From NCBI GenBank assembly GCA_026929865.2, contig CM049410.1, forward strand, positions 13,687,501-13,751,500: a stretch of 64,000 nucleotides of DNA, written 5' to 3'. Below, piece after piece: positions 51,430 to 62,500 of the stretch (the stretch's first letter is position 1; each line of letters begins with the position of its first letter). The stretch is from Hyperoplus lanceolatus. Taxonomy: Eukaryota > Chordata > Actinopteri > Uranoscopiformes > Ammodytidae. The position numbers were made by a program, and so were the translations under genes. Under the pieces are notes generated by a model. That model was not told the origin of the DNA and searched no databases. It saw only the letters and a program-made list of their open reading frames with translations.

Positions 51430-52100
51430 TATATAGGCTTCAACATTCGAACTGAAAGGATATAGAGCACAATGGAGAAAATACTCAACAAAAGACATCA
51501 AAAAGGGGTCATCATTTACCATTCAGTTGGAATGATGTTTCGATCAGGCATCTATAGGGAAGCACCTGACGTCATCTGAAACCACTCTTCTATTAAATTA
51601 GCATTGTATTTGTGAAGAATTATTGTCTTGGAATAGGGCACTATCATGCTATCATGACGTAGTCTGAATTCACACTGTGCGGTGCAACTGTAGTCTTTTA
51701 GTAGTCTATCATGAGCAATAATGTAATCCATTGCTTTCCCCAAGATGGCAACTTATTCACTACAGATCATGTCTCACAGCTTTCTTTGACTTCCTCGTAA
51801 GATAATCTAAATGCCATCTACTGCTCCATCCATTATCTAAACCTGCTTGTGTTCATGGTCAGAGTGGGCCCAGGTCCCAAATGCTGGGAAATAATGTTTT
51901 AGTTTATTACTCAAGAGAGCATTCTTTCATTTATAAGCTACATTTTATTTCAGTGTGCACTAGGCTTAAACACTGGAGGGTCCTCAATCACAGTGCTACA
52001 ATTACATAACATCCTTCATCCTTCTCTTTCTCCCTTTCTATATCTGATTGAAAGTTATAAATCTTAGCTGAGAGATTCCCATTTTAGGTCTGCCACCGGT
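51430..52100. other. No gene seen
   Basis: Ordinary AT-rich sequence. Confidence 0.4.
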
Positions 52101-52104
52101 ATGA

Positions 52105-52215
52105 CTGTGTGTGTGAATGAATGGAACATGGAACCCTGTACAAGTTTTGAGTGCCTAGAAAAGCGTTATATAAATCCAATCCATTATTATTTTATTATTA
52201 TTATTGTTGTTGTTG

Positions 52216-52249
<34 letters not shown>

Positions 52250-52250
52250 G
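52105..52250 (+). mobile_element. Retroelement 3' tail ending in (TTA)n/(TTG)n
   Basis: TTTTGAGTGCCTAGAAAAGC and GTTATATAAATCCAATCCAT form a well-known fish LINE/SINE 3' end (GAGTG...AGAAAAGCGCTATATAAAT). It runs into TTA/TTG triplets to 52,249, probably the original tail. Confidence 0.6.
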
Positions 52251-52254
52251 TAAG

Positions 52255-53370
52255 ATATTAATTAATGCTGATAACACAATGCTAGAAAAAGGTACGTGAG
52301 GACCCAAATGAAAAATGCTAAATCTTCTAAAAACATCATTACGTTTTGGGAATGACAGATTACATATCATATGATGTATGTATGTACAAATTCTGAAATG
52401 TTTACTTTTTCTGATGAAATGTTTGCCAATGATGAGTATACTGGTTTGAGATTCCTTAGCCATCTTTTACTTTTCTGCTGTACACACTGCAATAGAATTA
52501 CACAACATAAATACTGACTCATCAAAGGGAGTGACCTCTGACACCGACCAATCATATAATACCCTGCTGTACATTGCATATTGCAGGCATTTAGCTCGAT
52601 CATTTAGTCAGCTTTTGACAGATCTAGGAAAAAAAAACCTTATTCCTAGATCGACCATATTACAAGTGGTCAATAGTATGTCACAGAAGAGTGAAACCTA
52701 ATTTGACAGTTGTACAAAATTTGCTCATATCCATTAGGCTGGAATACATAAAAAGCTCTCTGTGGTAGTTTTTTCTTTTTCTATAAATCTGAGCCAACAG
52801 TTTTATGACTTTTACTTCAACACTGTGGGGAGCTGAGTAGACAAGGCAGGCTGACCTTAAAGGACTCATTCCAATGATAAATATCTAAATAACCTCTCCT
52901 CTAAGCTTTTTAAATCTATCTTTTCCCTATCCTCGCAGTCACATCATTCACTCCTTAATGGCACTTTAAAAGTTCCATTTCCAACCAAAGGTTTTCTTAT
53001 TTTCCTGGCACCAGTGGCTATCCCTTGTACCACCTTGCTCCCTCCCTCTCCCCTTGCCCTTTCCGTCTCCCCCTCAGTGAAGGACAGTGGAGGTTACACC
53101 GCAGTGTGGTGTAGCCTTCAGGCAGAACAGGTTCACAGAGAAGTAAAGACCAGCTTGATGCTGCATTGAAAATTCAGGAAACCTCTCCCACCGGTCGTGT
53201 AGTCCCTGAGCCTTTAAAAGCCGATTATACAGTCAACTGAATTCACGTATTTCAATTTTTTTTGCAAAGGAGGGCAGTGCAGCGTTGAAGTTAAAACAGT
53301 ACGTTTAAAAAATGTATCCATTAACAAAGGAATTTTTACTGCAGGTGGGTTTCTCAATTACAAACATTCA
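52255..53370. other. No gene seen
   Basis: Ordinary sequence; no element recognised. Confidence 0.4.
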
Positions 53371-53374
53371 CGTA

Positions 53375-54984
53375 CAGTGTTGTGCGAAAGTTTGTGAACC
53401 CCTTGAGCCTTTTGGAATTTTATTTATTTTAACCATTATTAACAATTTTTTTTCAATACCAGTATTTTTTATATGAAATAACAGATGTTTGTTTATCAAT
53501 TCAAGGTTTTTTTTCCAGAAATCAATTGTTAAAATAGATAAAACAAATTATTTGACAAATGTTGTATGTGCAAAAGTTTGTGAACCCTAAGCTGCATTGC
53601 TTAAATCGAGCAAGGTAAACACAATCAGGTGGGCCAAACTGATTGATGAAATAGACCAATGTAGTGAGAGATCTTTAGGGAAGAAATTGGGCGCCACTAG
53701 ATAAAACAAAGATAAAACCAGGTCAGTTTAGGCTCACCAAACTGAACCCATACAGGTCAGACATGCTCAAAGGGGAAACAATCTCAGAAGATCTCAGGAA
53801 TAGAGTTGTGATGTTGCACATTTGTCTGGGGACAGCTATACATTCGTATAAAAAAGTTTGAGCTCCATCAGCCCACCGTGAGGCAAATCATCTACAAATG
53901 GAGAGCTTTAAGAGTGACTTAACATCTGCCTAGAAGTGGACTTCCTTCAAAAATATCTTCAAGCACCACAAGAAAAGGGATTTTTCAGGTAATAGCCAAC
54001 CCAAACATTACATCTGGAGATTTGCAGACCATTTGCCATCACCATTCTTCACTTGGGAGAAGGTTCTGTTGGTGGTAGGCAGAGTTGCGTTTTTGCCCAA
54101 ACATGGCGGTTTTGGTTATGACCAAACAGATCAATTTTGGACTTATCTGTCCACAGAATAAGACTTCAGGTATCTCCAGGTGCTCTCTGGCAAAGCTGTG
54201 ACAAGCAGTTTTGTTCTTTTTTGAGAGCAGAGGCTTCTTCAGCAACCCTCCCTTGAAAGCCATGTTGACTGAGTTTTCTTCTTATTGTGGAACCATGCAC
54301 ATCTGTCCCAGATGTTGCAAGAGAGGTCTGCAAATCACTAGATGTAATGTGTGGGTTGGCTTTTAACTAAAAAAATACTTTTCTTGTGGCGCTTGAAGAT
54401 ATTTTTGAAGGAAGTCCACTTCTAGGCAGATGTTCAGTCACTCTTAAAGCTCTCCATTTGTAGATGATTTGCCTCACGGTGGACCGATGGAGCTCAAACT
54501 TTTTTTGAATTAATTTATAGCTGTCCCCAGAAAAATGTGCAGCATCACAACTCTATTCCTGAGATCTTCTGAGATTTCTTTCCCTTTGAGCATGTCTGAC
54601 CTGTATGGGTTCAGTTTGGTGGGCCTAAACTGACCTGGTTTTATCCGTGTTTTATCTAGTGGCGCCCAATTTCTTCCATAAAGATCTCTCATTACATTGG
54701 TCTATTTCATCAATCAATTTGGCCCACCTGATTGTGTTTACCTTGCTCGATTTAAGCAATGCAGCTCAGGGTTCACAAACTTTTGCACGTACAACATTTG
54801 TCAAATAATTTGTTTTATCTATTTTAACAATTGATTTCTGGAAAAGAAAAATGTTGAATTGATAAACAAACATCTATTATTCCATATAAAAAAATACTAG
54901 TATTGAAAAAAATTAATTAATAATGGTTAACATAAATAAAATTCCAAAAGGCTCAAGGGGTTCACAAACTTTCGCACGACACTG
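53375..54984 (-). mobile_element. Foldback Tc1-like transposon, 1,610 bp
   Basis: TA borders both ends (53,373-53,374 and 54,985-54,986). The ends are CAGTGTTGTGCGAAAGTTTG and, inverted, CAGTGTCGTGCGAAAGTTTG. The match continues through the whole arms: 53,375-54,030 and 54,325-54,984 are inverted copies of about 656-660 bp with scattered differences. The unique centre, 54,031-54,324, is transposase coding sequence on the minus strand. An ordinary Tc1 element has short terminal repeats, so this copy has lost its 3' half and gained an inverted copy of its 5' half. Confidence 0.88.
54039..54692 (-). pseudogene. Tc1-like transposase N-terminal part, broken
   Basis: From the right arm: MLKGKEISEDLRNRVVMLHI begins the DNA-binding helix-turn-helix part, followed by decayed sequence matching HRSTVRQII-type and KWRALR-type residues. 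The centre (from 54,263) gives MAFKGGLLKKPLLSKKNKTA, then FAREHLEIPE, then out-of-frame remains of the WTDESK catalytic region (read as FCGQISPKL). The reading frame is interrupted several times. The catalytic C-terminal part is absent, replaced by the inverted left arm. Confidence 0.75.
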
Positions 54985-54989
54985 TATAT

Positions 54990-55745
54990 GCACCAGCAGA
55001 GTTGCCACCATGTCATGATAGCATATTCAGGTTATGTGAGTTTTAGAGATAAAGTAATATTTAGTATTCAAAATTAAAGCAATTTGCTGGAAACCAGTAA
55101 GCATATCTCTAAAGAATTACAATAAACTACTGCTGGGGGCTAAGTAACATTACACATATGCGATATACCAGAGAGAAATGATAGCGAGTAGATGGGATGA
55201 CAAGGAATACTACAGGTTTATAGGCTAGTTTAAAAGAACACTTGAAACAATAATAAAAAAACCCAACTTTTCAAGTCTTCAAAGGATCCTATGCTAGCTG
55301 TCTACTCACAGTAACTACATACTGTATAAAAAGGGGACATATGTAACATGGGTATCAATCTTCTCATTTAACTCTCAGAGAGAAATCAAATAAGTGAATT
55401 ATCCCAAGTATCAAACTAATTCCTTGAATGTTAAAATGATTGCCATGAATGTGAATGAAGTTTGTTAGTTACTCGAGAACCAGGTCTAATATTGGCAGCA
55501 GTCAAAAGAAGCCTTCGGCCTCAACACAACCAGTCGGGTTCTGGATGGATGGATGGAGCCCATGGGAGACAGGATGCTCTGAGACTGAGGCAAAAAGTCT
55601 TCCGTGGAGAGGAACAGAGAGAGAGAGAGAAAGAGAGGTGGACAGTGTGGGGAACAGGAATAGCGTAACGGTTTAAAAATAAAATGCAGAGTTTTGGTGC
55701 ATCTCGCAAAGGGAACATTTTTTTTAAACTGGGCCAGCGACGGAC
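54990..55745. other. No gene seen
   Basis: Ordinary AT-rich sequence with a GATGGATGGATGG run near 55,543 and (GA)n at 55,616-55,632. Confidence 0.4.
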
Positions 55746-55746
55746 A

Positions 55747-55903
<157 letters not shown>

Positions 55904-55904
55904 A

Positions 55905-57115
55905 AACAGTAGAACTCAGACACACTACAGAGCAGCCCAGGTTGGATTGGAAAAGACTTTGACAGTTTAGCCAAAAACAGACAAGGAAGTGGGGAAGAGG
56001 GGACAGCCTGAGGAACAGCCCATTAAATGTCAGCACTGCAACAGGCAGTGGTTCTTTTTCTTTTTACCAAATATATGTATATCATTACACAGGTAGTTGT
56101 CTTCATAAAGCCATTGAGAATGGCTGCTTACTATAAATGTGGAATTAGTGTGCAGTACCCATCCATCAGGGCCCTAACATTACTGTTATCTGTGTGAATA
56201 ATGACGTTCGGCTTCTGTGTGTGAATGAATAGATGGACGTTGTTTCCCCCCTCCCCCCCGACTGCTCAGGTCAGTGTCTGGGCTTCTGTCTCTTTGGAGT
56301 GAAATATGTGACCCTGTAGACATGGACCATTAGTCACACACAGTTTGAGACATTAACCTCAATCAGGGTCTATCGCTTCTCTACTGAATGTTCTCTGGGT
56401 GCCGTGCCCCAGTTAGGAAAATTGGATAAATATGATTCACTCAATTATGCCTGTAATACATAATATATTGTGACAGTTGGTTAGTGCGCGGACCAGGGCC
56501 GGCCCTGTTTATCTTGGGGCCCTAAGCAGGATCATTTTAGGGCCCTGGCTTGCGGTTGATAATGAAGTATTTAACTCGCTAACTAACAACTGAATGCAAT
56601 CAAGCGTCACGTTTTTTTTTTCGTCATGTCGCAACATCTGAAGCAGCTGCAGCGAGTAGATCAATAATTACACCAAGAATAAATTCATCAATAAATATAA
56701 ACTTTTCTGACATTCTATCATTCAACATTGAGCCTTAGAAACATATTAGAGAGAGATATCTACCTATCAAAGAGAGAGATCTATCGAGATATATAGAGGT
56801 GTATGGCTGAACCAAGAAAAAGGGAGGGAGGGAGGAAAAAGGGGAAATGTTTATAGCAATATGTTTTGCAAATGTGTTCTGTGCATTTGCAATAAAAACA
56901 AGATAATGTAGATCGACAAAATTAAAACTCCTCACTTACTGGCTTTCATCAAGCCAGTGAGCTCGACACACTTGGATTTACCTGTCATTTGTTCCCTTGA
57001 AGGTTCCAGTCGGAAATGCAAATTGAAATACGCAGCGGCGGAAATTTAGGACGGGAAATTAACGCAGAGCAAGTCTTGGCGGTATGAACTGTTTTGTTTG
57101 AGGTTTTTTAGTTTG
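55905..57115. other. No gene; possible hAT-type fragment near 56,493
   Basis: CAGGGCCGGCCCTGTTTATC and GGGGCCCTAAGCAGGATCAT at 56,495-56,540 look like the terminus of a common fish hAT-type repeat, but I could not find its other end. Confidence 0.35.
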
Positions 57116-57120
57116 GTGTG

Positions 57121-57331
<211 letters not shown>

Positions 57332-57567
57332 TGATTCTTTTGGCAGTTCATTCTCAGAACAGTTAGAATTGTGAACCCTTTTCACAGCCCTATAAAAGGG
57401 GAAAAGGGATGGGTATATTTCAAGTTTGTTATGCAAATAAGTTAGTGGGCTTGTTGGCAACTTGGTCCTTAGTTGCTTGGATCGCTTTTAGGGAGGTCCG
57501 GCTCTCCCTCGAACACTATCTGTATGTGTACGAGTGTACGTGTGTTTAGGCTAAATTGGAAAAGTAG

Positions 57568-57593
<26 letters not shown>
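57568..57593. repeat. (TC)n microsatellite
   Basis: Pure CT/TC run. Confidence 0.92.
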
Positions 57594-57599
<6 letters not shown>

Positions 57600-57871
57600 T
57601 CTCTTTCTACCCCACTCTATCTTTCTTCCCTGGATGATTCACACTCACCCAGTAGACGCCTGTGAAGGACACTTTAGCGAGACAAGTTCTCAGAGTTGCT
57701 GCAGCCTCCGGGTGTGAGGTCACTGTGTGCTCTGTAACATGAAAGCATTTCCATTAGGAATACATACGTATTAAGAAACATGAAGGGTTGCTTTTAATCA
57801 CATGTGAAGGGCACAAGCTGATCATTGAAGTGTGTGACTATCACAGTCCCATTAGGTGCTCTTGACTCCCA

Positions 57872-58443
57872 TATGCCTCGTTTCCACAGATCAGCATAAT
57901 TCTGTTCGGCTGGACATGACCCTAGATCTGTTTTTCATTTCCACTGCTGACAGCACCCTAACTTGGTACGTGGGGTGCATGCCAGACGGTGATAGCTGCG
58001 GACGGAGTATAGACTACTCCAGTATATGTGTCTCTCAGAGGCGTTGAACAGCGCTGGCCATGCTAAGTAGCCCTCATGACATCGTAGCAACGGGTCGGAG
58101 CATAGCCCGCTGATTAACTTAATGAAGAGGAAAAACGCCACACAATAGAACAAAGAGCTGCGGCCGACATTTTTCTTTAAAAACACAAGACTCTTCACTC
58201 TTGCCATCTCTCGCACGGAAATTATTCTGTCGACAAATTAACAGGCTGCACTGTGTGGCTCCACCCTTTTCGGACCGTTTGGAACGGCTTGGTTCCCCCA
58301 AAAAAGTGTCATAAAAATAGTTGCGCGTGCACCTTGACGCGCCTATTTTGGTGCCGTTTCCAACTTTTGACAGTGGGAAGACAAGAAAATGCGTGCTGGA
58401 CTACACCGAACCACACCACGCCGCTCAGTGGAAACGACGCTAT
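57872..58443. mobile_element. Diverged relative of the 33.0-kb TIR element
   Basis: The left end TATGCCTCGTTTCCACAGAT and the right end TCAGTGGAAACGACGCTA match the TIRs at 33,036 and 33,974. Interior words shared in order include GACATCGTAGCA, GATTAACTTAATGA (33-kb form GATTCATTTAATGA), ACACAAGACTCTTCACTC, AAATTATTCT and CTTTTCGG. It has a single copy of the unit that is duplicated in the 33-kb element. Confidence 0.7.
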
Positions 58444-58444
58444 A

Positions 58445-59229
58445 GAACTAGCTGCTCTTTGGCAGTTTTTCTGAAAAATGGGATGATGCCTGATGCGACT
58501 TTTCAGAATTTGCAAGTGTTCATGTTAAAAAAGTCCAGTAAATATTAGATTCCAGATGGCCCAATGAACCCTTTGGGCTGTGGCCACTCTACAGCAACTT
58601 CAAATGGGCCGCCAGTCGTGAGCTTGTCTCCAAATCAAGCATTTGGCAGAATGTTAAAACAATAAAGTATGGCTATAGCAAGAATTTAGGGAGTAAGAAG
58701 AGGGCGGAAAGGAGGAAGAGGGATTTAGGAATCATTCAGGTAACAGAGGAAAGGGCAAAAGCAAGAAGAAGTGGTTATTTTAAACGGTTACTTTAACATT
58801 CACTTCATAGGCTATAGTGGCATATTGGTACTTATTAGTAAGCATTTATTTAATTAAGTGTCTGATACTTTAGGGAAGGAGACTGTCTGTCCGCCGAATG
58901 TAGGCTGTGGGTCTGTTTACTAATGAAAAGTTAATGCTTCCCTTAATGTATTACGGAAGGAGAAATGGGAAGGGAGAAACAGGGCAAACAGGACATGAGC
59001 GTCTTTGAGTCGAGGGCAAATGAAAAGAGCATCAAAAGGATGGATGGATGAAAGAGAGCCGTATGACAGCAGTACACAGAGCAAGCTATTAGACGGATGG
59101 ACAGAGAGAAAGTAAGTTGTAGGTTAGTCAGACAGACTTGAAAGTAGTTGTTGTTTTTCAGGACTCAAAGAAAAACAGCAAATTATCAACAAAAGCAAAA
59201 AATTAACAAAAGCAACAAACGGATACATG
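58445..59229. other. No gene seen
   Basis: Purine-rich ordinary sequence. Confidence 0.4.
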
Positions 59230-59237
59230 GCCTAGAG

Positions 59238-60582
59238 CAGGGGTGCCCATAGAGCTGTTAAGCGGAAGTGGCGGAATTACGGGGCATGGGACCTCTCGGC
59301 TGAAAAAAAATGAATGGGAGTCTATGGAAAGTAATCTACTATTTTCTGGTCCCAGTCATTAAATGCCTTGGATTACATATATGTTTTGTATGGGTCTAAA
59401 TGATCATTTTTCATGTGAAGAGTTTGACGGTATGTTGTATGATTATTCGTCTAACGGCTTTTGAAAAAATGTTACGAGAACAACTACAAGTCTTGTCGCC
59501 TCTGTGACGTCACCTCAACACATTCCCTCCACTTCTCGACTGACAGTGCTAATGCTAATGGCTGGCGTGGACAACGCCAACAATCTCCCCACTCGAGAAA
59601 TTGAAACTCTCCACATGTGTTGTGGTTTTCGCCACGCTGAAGACTTTTGTCTTGTCATTGAAAGAAAGCGGTAAAGTGCATTAAAGACACAGCCATGTTT
59701 CTGAGCTAGGCGGGTGCCAGTGGTGGTGACGTGTATCATAAGTGTCAAGAGCAGCGAAGAGCTGTAGTCCACAAAAGCGCTCTGCACAAAACCTGACCGT
59801 ATCCAGCTTCTACTCGCTAAATTGTTCCATTCTTTGCACGAAAAAATACCATCTAAATCCATACAAAACATATGTGTAATGGAAGGCATTTCATGACTGG
59901 GATCAGAAAATAATACATTTCTTTCCATTGACTACCGTTGTAATTTTTCGAGCCGAGAGGTCCCATGTCCCGGAAGTAAGCCACTTCCGCTTAACAGCTC
60001 TATTACGTCGATCGCGATCGACCGGCATTGTGGGTAGATCGCCATGGCATTCTAAAAAAAAATAAAAAATAAATAAAAAATAAAAAAATTGACTGGCTCA
60101 TTACAGACAGGTAGTGGATGGGGGGCATACAGAGATCCGGCACCAGTACATTTTTGATATTTTTTAAATTACATTGTTCGTGGCTACGAAGATCAGGGGC
60201 TTATATTGAGCTATACTGTATTAAAAAAAACTTCACAGAGAGATTTTTTAAACCTGTACATTTTTTCTTTCTGCTTTTTGATAATTCTGTGTCCCCACAT
60301 TATTCCAGAAAATAGTACTAAATAGCTCACATAGGACGCAGCTGATTTAGCCTTAGTATTCTTTTCAAAATGCGCCAGATTGATACATTTTACTTTAAAA
60401 GTTTCACATTTTTCTTTTATATAAATATTACACGTTTTGTGTTGTAAGACGGACTCTCAGGGGGCCTACGTAACCTCTTAGCCCCAGGGCCTAATATGTT
60501 TTGCATTTTTATAGTAGGTAGATCTTCTTGACTTGGTCATTATAAAAGTAGCTCACAAGCTGAAAACTTGTGGGCACCCTTG
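59238..60582. mobile_element. hAT-type element with 8-bp target-site duplication
   Basis: The ends CAGGGGTGCCCA (59,238) and TGGGCACCCTTG (to 60,582) are inverted. GCCTAGAG flanks both sides (59,230-59,237 and 60,583-60,590), the 8-bp duplication typical of hAT transposons. After removing the nested 749-bp insert only about 595 bp remain, with ATTACGTCGATCGCGATCGA near the left end and A/T-rich runs. No transposase is present, so it is non-autonomous. Confidence 0.88.
59252..60000. mobile_element. TA-flanked TIR element nested in the hAT
   Basis: The ends GAGCTGTTAAGCGGAAGTGG and CCACTTCCGCTTAACAGCTC are perfect inverted repeats, bordered by TA at 59,250-59,251 and 60,001-60,002. Similarity continues inward for about 180 bp (words CCCAGTCAT, AAATGCCTT, CATATGTTTTGTATGG). 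The centre is unique and non-coding. It interrupts the hAT 12 bases from its left end. Confidence 0.88.
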
Positions 60583-60828
60583 GCCTAGAGTGTACAATGT
60601 TGAGCCCATAATCCATATCTTTTGGTTACAAATCACAGGGGGGAGGGGAGAATGCTGAGAATATTGGTCAAAATGTCCAAAAGACAATACCATTTTTTAC
60701 ATATGTCCTCACAATGTCCATTGTCCATCCATTTCACTTTTGTCTGTGTAAATTTGATAATGTCAAAGACCTCTATTAAATGCCAGATAGAACTTTTGGA
60801 GAAAAATATGCACGTATAAATACAAGGG

Positions 60829-61397
60829 CTTGGCGCAAAAGGGGCGCAAGTGACATTTTCAGAATTTTACAGGAGAGCAAAAACAAACTTTTTATTGATT
60901 GTAAATATTTAATAAAAAACAGCATATTGAAGCAATCTCTACTTTAATAGAGATTAGGATTCATATTTGTAAAAAAAAATCAAAAAAACAAATAAAGGTA
61001 TTTAAAAAAAATCTAAAATAAAGTGTTTATTTTAGTGTCCATATTTTCTCCATCATATGTGGGTATATCAGGTTCTCCAAACATATTCAAAACACTTTTT
61101 CTGTAGTATAAATGTTGGTCTTTTCTGCAATCCCTCCATATTGTCAGCTCTTTTAGCCTATTTATGATGCACTTACGCCTTTTGTGCGCCAAGCCTGGTG
61201 CACTTACGCCTTTTTTGCTCCAAACTCAATTGAAGGTTTTCACTTACGCCTTTATGTTTTCAGCCTTTATTTCAAAAAGTAAAATGTATTGTGACGTTAT
61301 TCTTTAACCATTTGATAGAACTTATCAAGACCTTTAAAATTATATATAAAAGTCATTTTGGCAAAATATGTCACTTACGCCCCTTTTGCTCCAAGCC
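60829..61397. mobile_element. TIR element with repeated CACTTACGCC motif
   Basis: The left end GGCTTGGCGCAAAAGGGGCG followed by CAAGTGACA mirrors the right end TGTCACTTACGCCCCTTTTG followed by CTCCAAGCC, with two mismatches. Three further copies of CACTTACGCCTTTT (or CTTACGCC) lie at about 61,170, 61,200 and 61,240, so the terminal motif is repeated inside. There is no coding sequence and no clear target duplication. Confidence 0.7.
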
Positions 61398-61473
61398 TTC
61401 GGATAAATAAATACAAATAAATGTCATTTCAAAATGTTGTTGAATTTAAGACTACCAAGATATATAGGTATAT

Positions 61474-61494
61474 AAATAAATAAATAAATAAATA
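61474..61494. repeat. (AAAT)n short tract
   Basis: Five tandem AAAT units just outside the CACTTACGCC element. Confidence 0.85.
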
Positions 61495-61499
61495 ATGAT

Positions 61500-62225
61500 T
61501 AGGCCTATTTATGAATAGTTGATTTCCTCCTTTCCGAAACCATGTCTTGCTTATCTTCAATGCTACACAGCAATGGACACAGTTCCATACTGGGGAAGTG
61601 ATTGTCTTTGTGTTAAAAAAAAGTAGGCTATAAAAAGTATTTCACTCTAATGTTTAACTCTGGTCATTTAGGAAATAATTGAGGTTTGCATAGGCTGTTT
61701 GAGTGCATCACTTAGTTGAGGTGCTGTTTCAAAAAATACATAGCTTAAAAAAATAAGAGAAGATGCCCCAAAAATTTAGATCACAACATGAAGCATTTTG
61801 TGGAAAAGTTTTGTAGGCATAGCCGTGCCTATATGTTGATATATAGGCTAGTGGCTATGAAACAAAACAACTCACATAACAGTGCATTTTTTCTTCTCTA
61901 AATTATCAGCATATATTTTGCTTTACCAAAATAAATCTCAACACTCACTTCGTGTTTCCAGTCGCATCTCGTGGCCTTCCTCGTGGAATACATTGTGCCT
62001 GTTGGGTTCATTACTTCAATGAAAAAGAAAGTAGTAGACCATTTGCAACTGGAACCACGTAAATTATGACTTAAAAGTAGCACTGTGACAGTGGTAGCCT
62101 AAATCAACTATGGGTCAACAAAGTATGCTATAGAACCAAACTTCCGTCGCAGGTGGATGCTGCCTGTTGCCTTTTGCTTCAGGTAGGCTTGTTTTTGAGC
62201 AAGGGTCGATTTGTTTATTTGGTAC
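61500..62225. other. No gene seen
   Basis: AT-rich intergenic DNA leading up to the b9d1 promoter. Confidence 0.4.
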
Positions 62226-62228
62226 TCT

Positions 62229-62240
62229 GCCGCCATCTTG
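62229..62240. promoter_or_regulatory. YY1-like site
   Basis: GCCGCCATCTTG equals the complement of the YY1 core (CAAGATGGCGGC). It lies about 270 bp before the b9d1 ATG, in a plausible promoter position. The following TGGACG also occurs with this motif in dispersed repeats, so a repeat origin is possible. Confidence 0.35.
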
Positions 62241-62354
62241 TGGACGTATCCATATGTCTATGGACAGATATATATAGAACACTATGCGTATCAGCATCGC
62301 CTCGGCACGTCCGCTCTGTTTGGACCTCGCGGGTAGCCATAGGGAGGAGCAAAC

Positions 62355-62369
62355 GTCGCCCGTAGCAAC
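62355..62369. promoter_or_regulatory. b9d1: RFX X-box-like site in the b9d1 promoter
   Basis: GTCGCC-CGT-AGCAAC fits GTNRCC-N(1-3)-RGYAAC in both half sites. It lies 132 bp upstream of the b9d1 ATG, where X-boxes of ciliary genes usually occur. RFX factors drive transition-zone genes, including B9-domain genes in worms, so the match agrees with the gene's role. Confidence 0.6.
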
Positions 62370-62500
62370 CTATTATATTAGGTTCATGGTAGCGACAGGA
62401 AAGGTTTAGGTGGATGAGGAGCAGCAGGATTTTTCCAAAGTGGGTTGAATTACTCATAACGAAGACCGCTCACATTTTCACTTTGGTAACTACTGACGGG

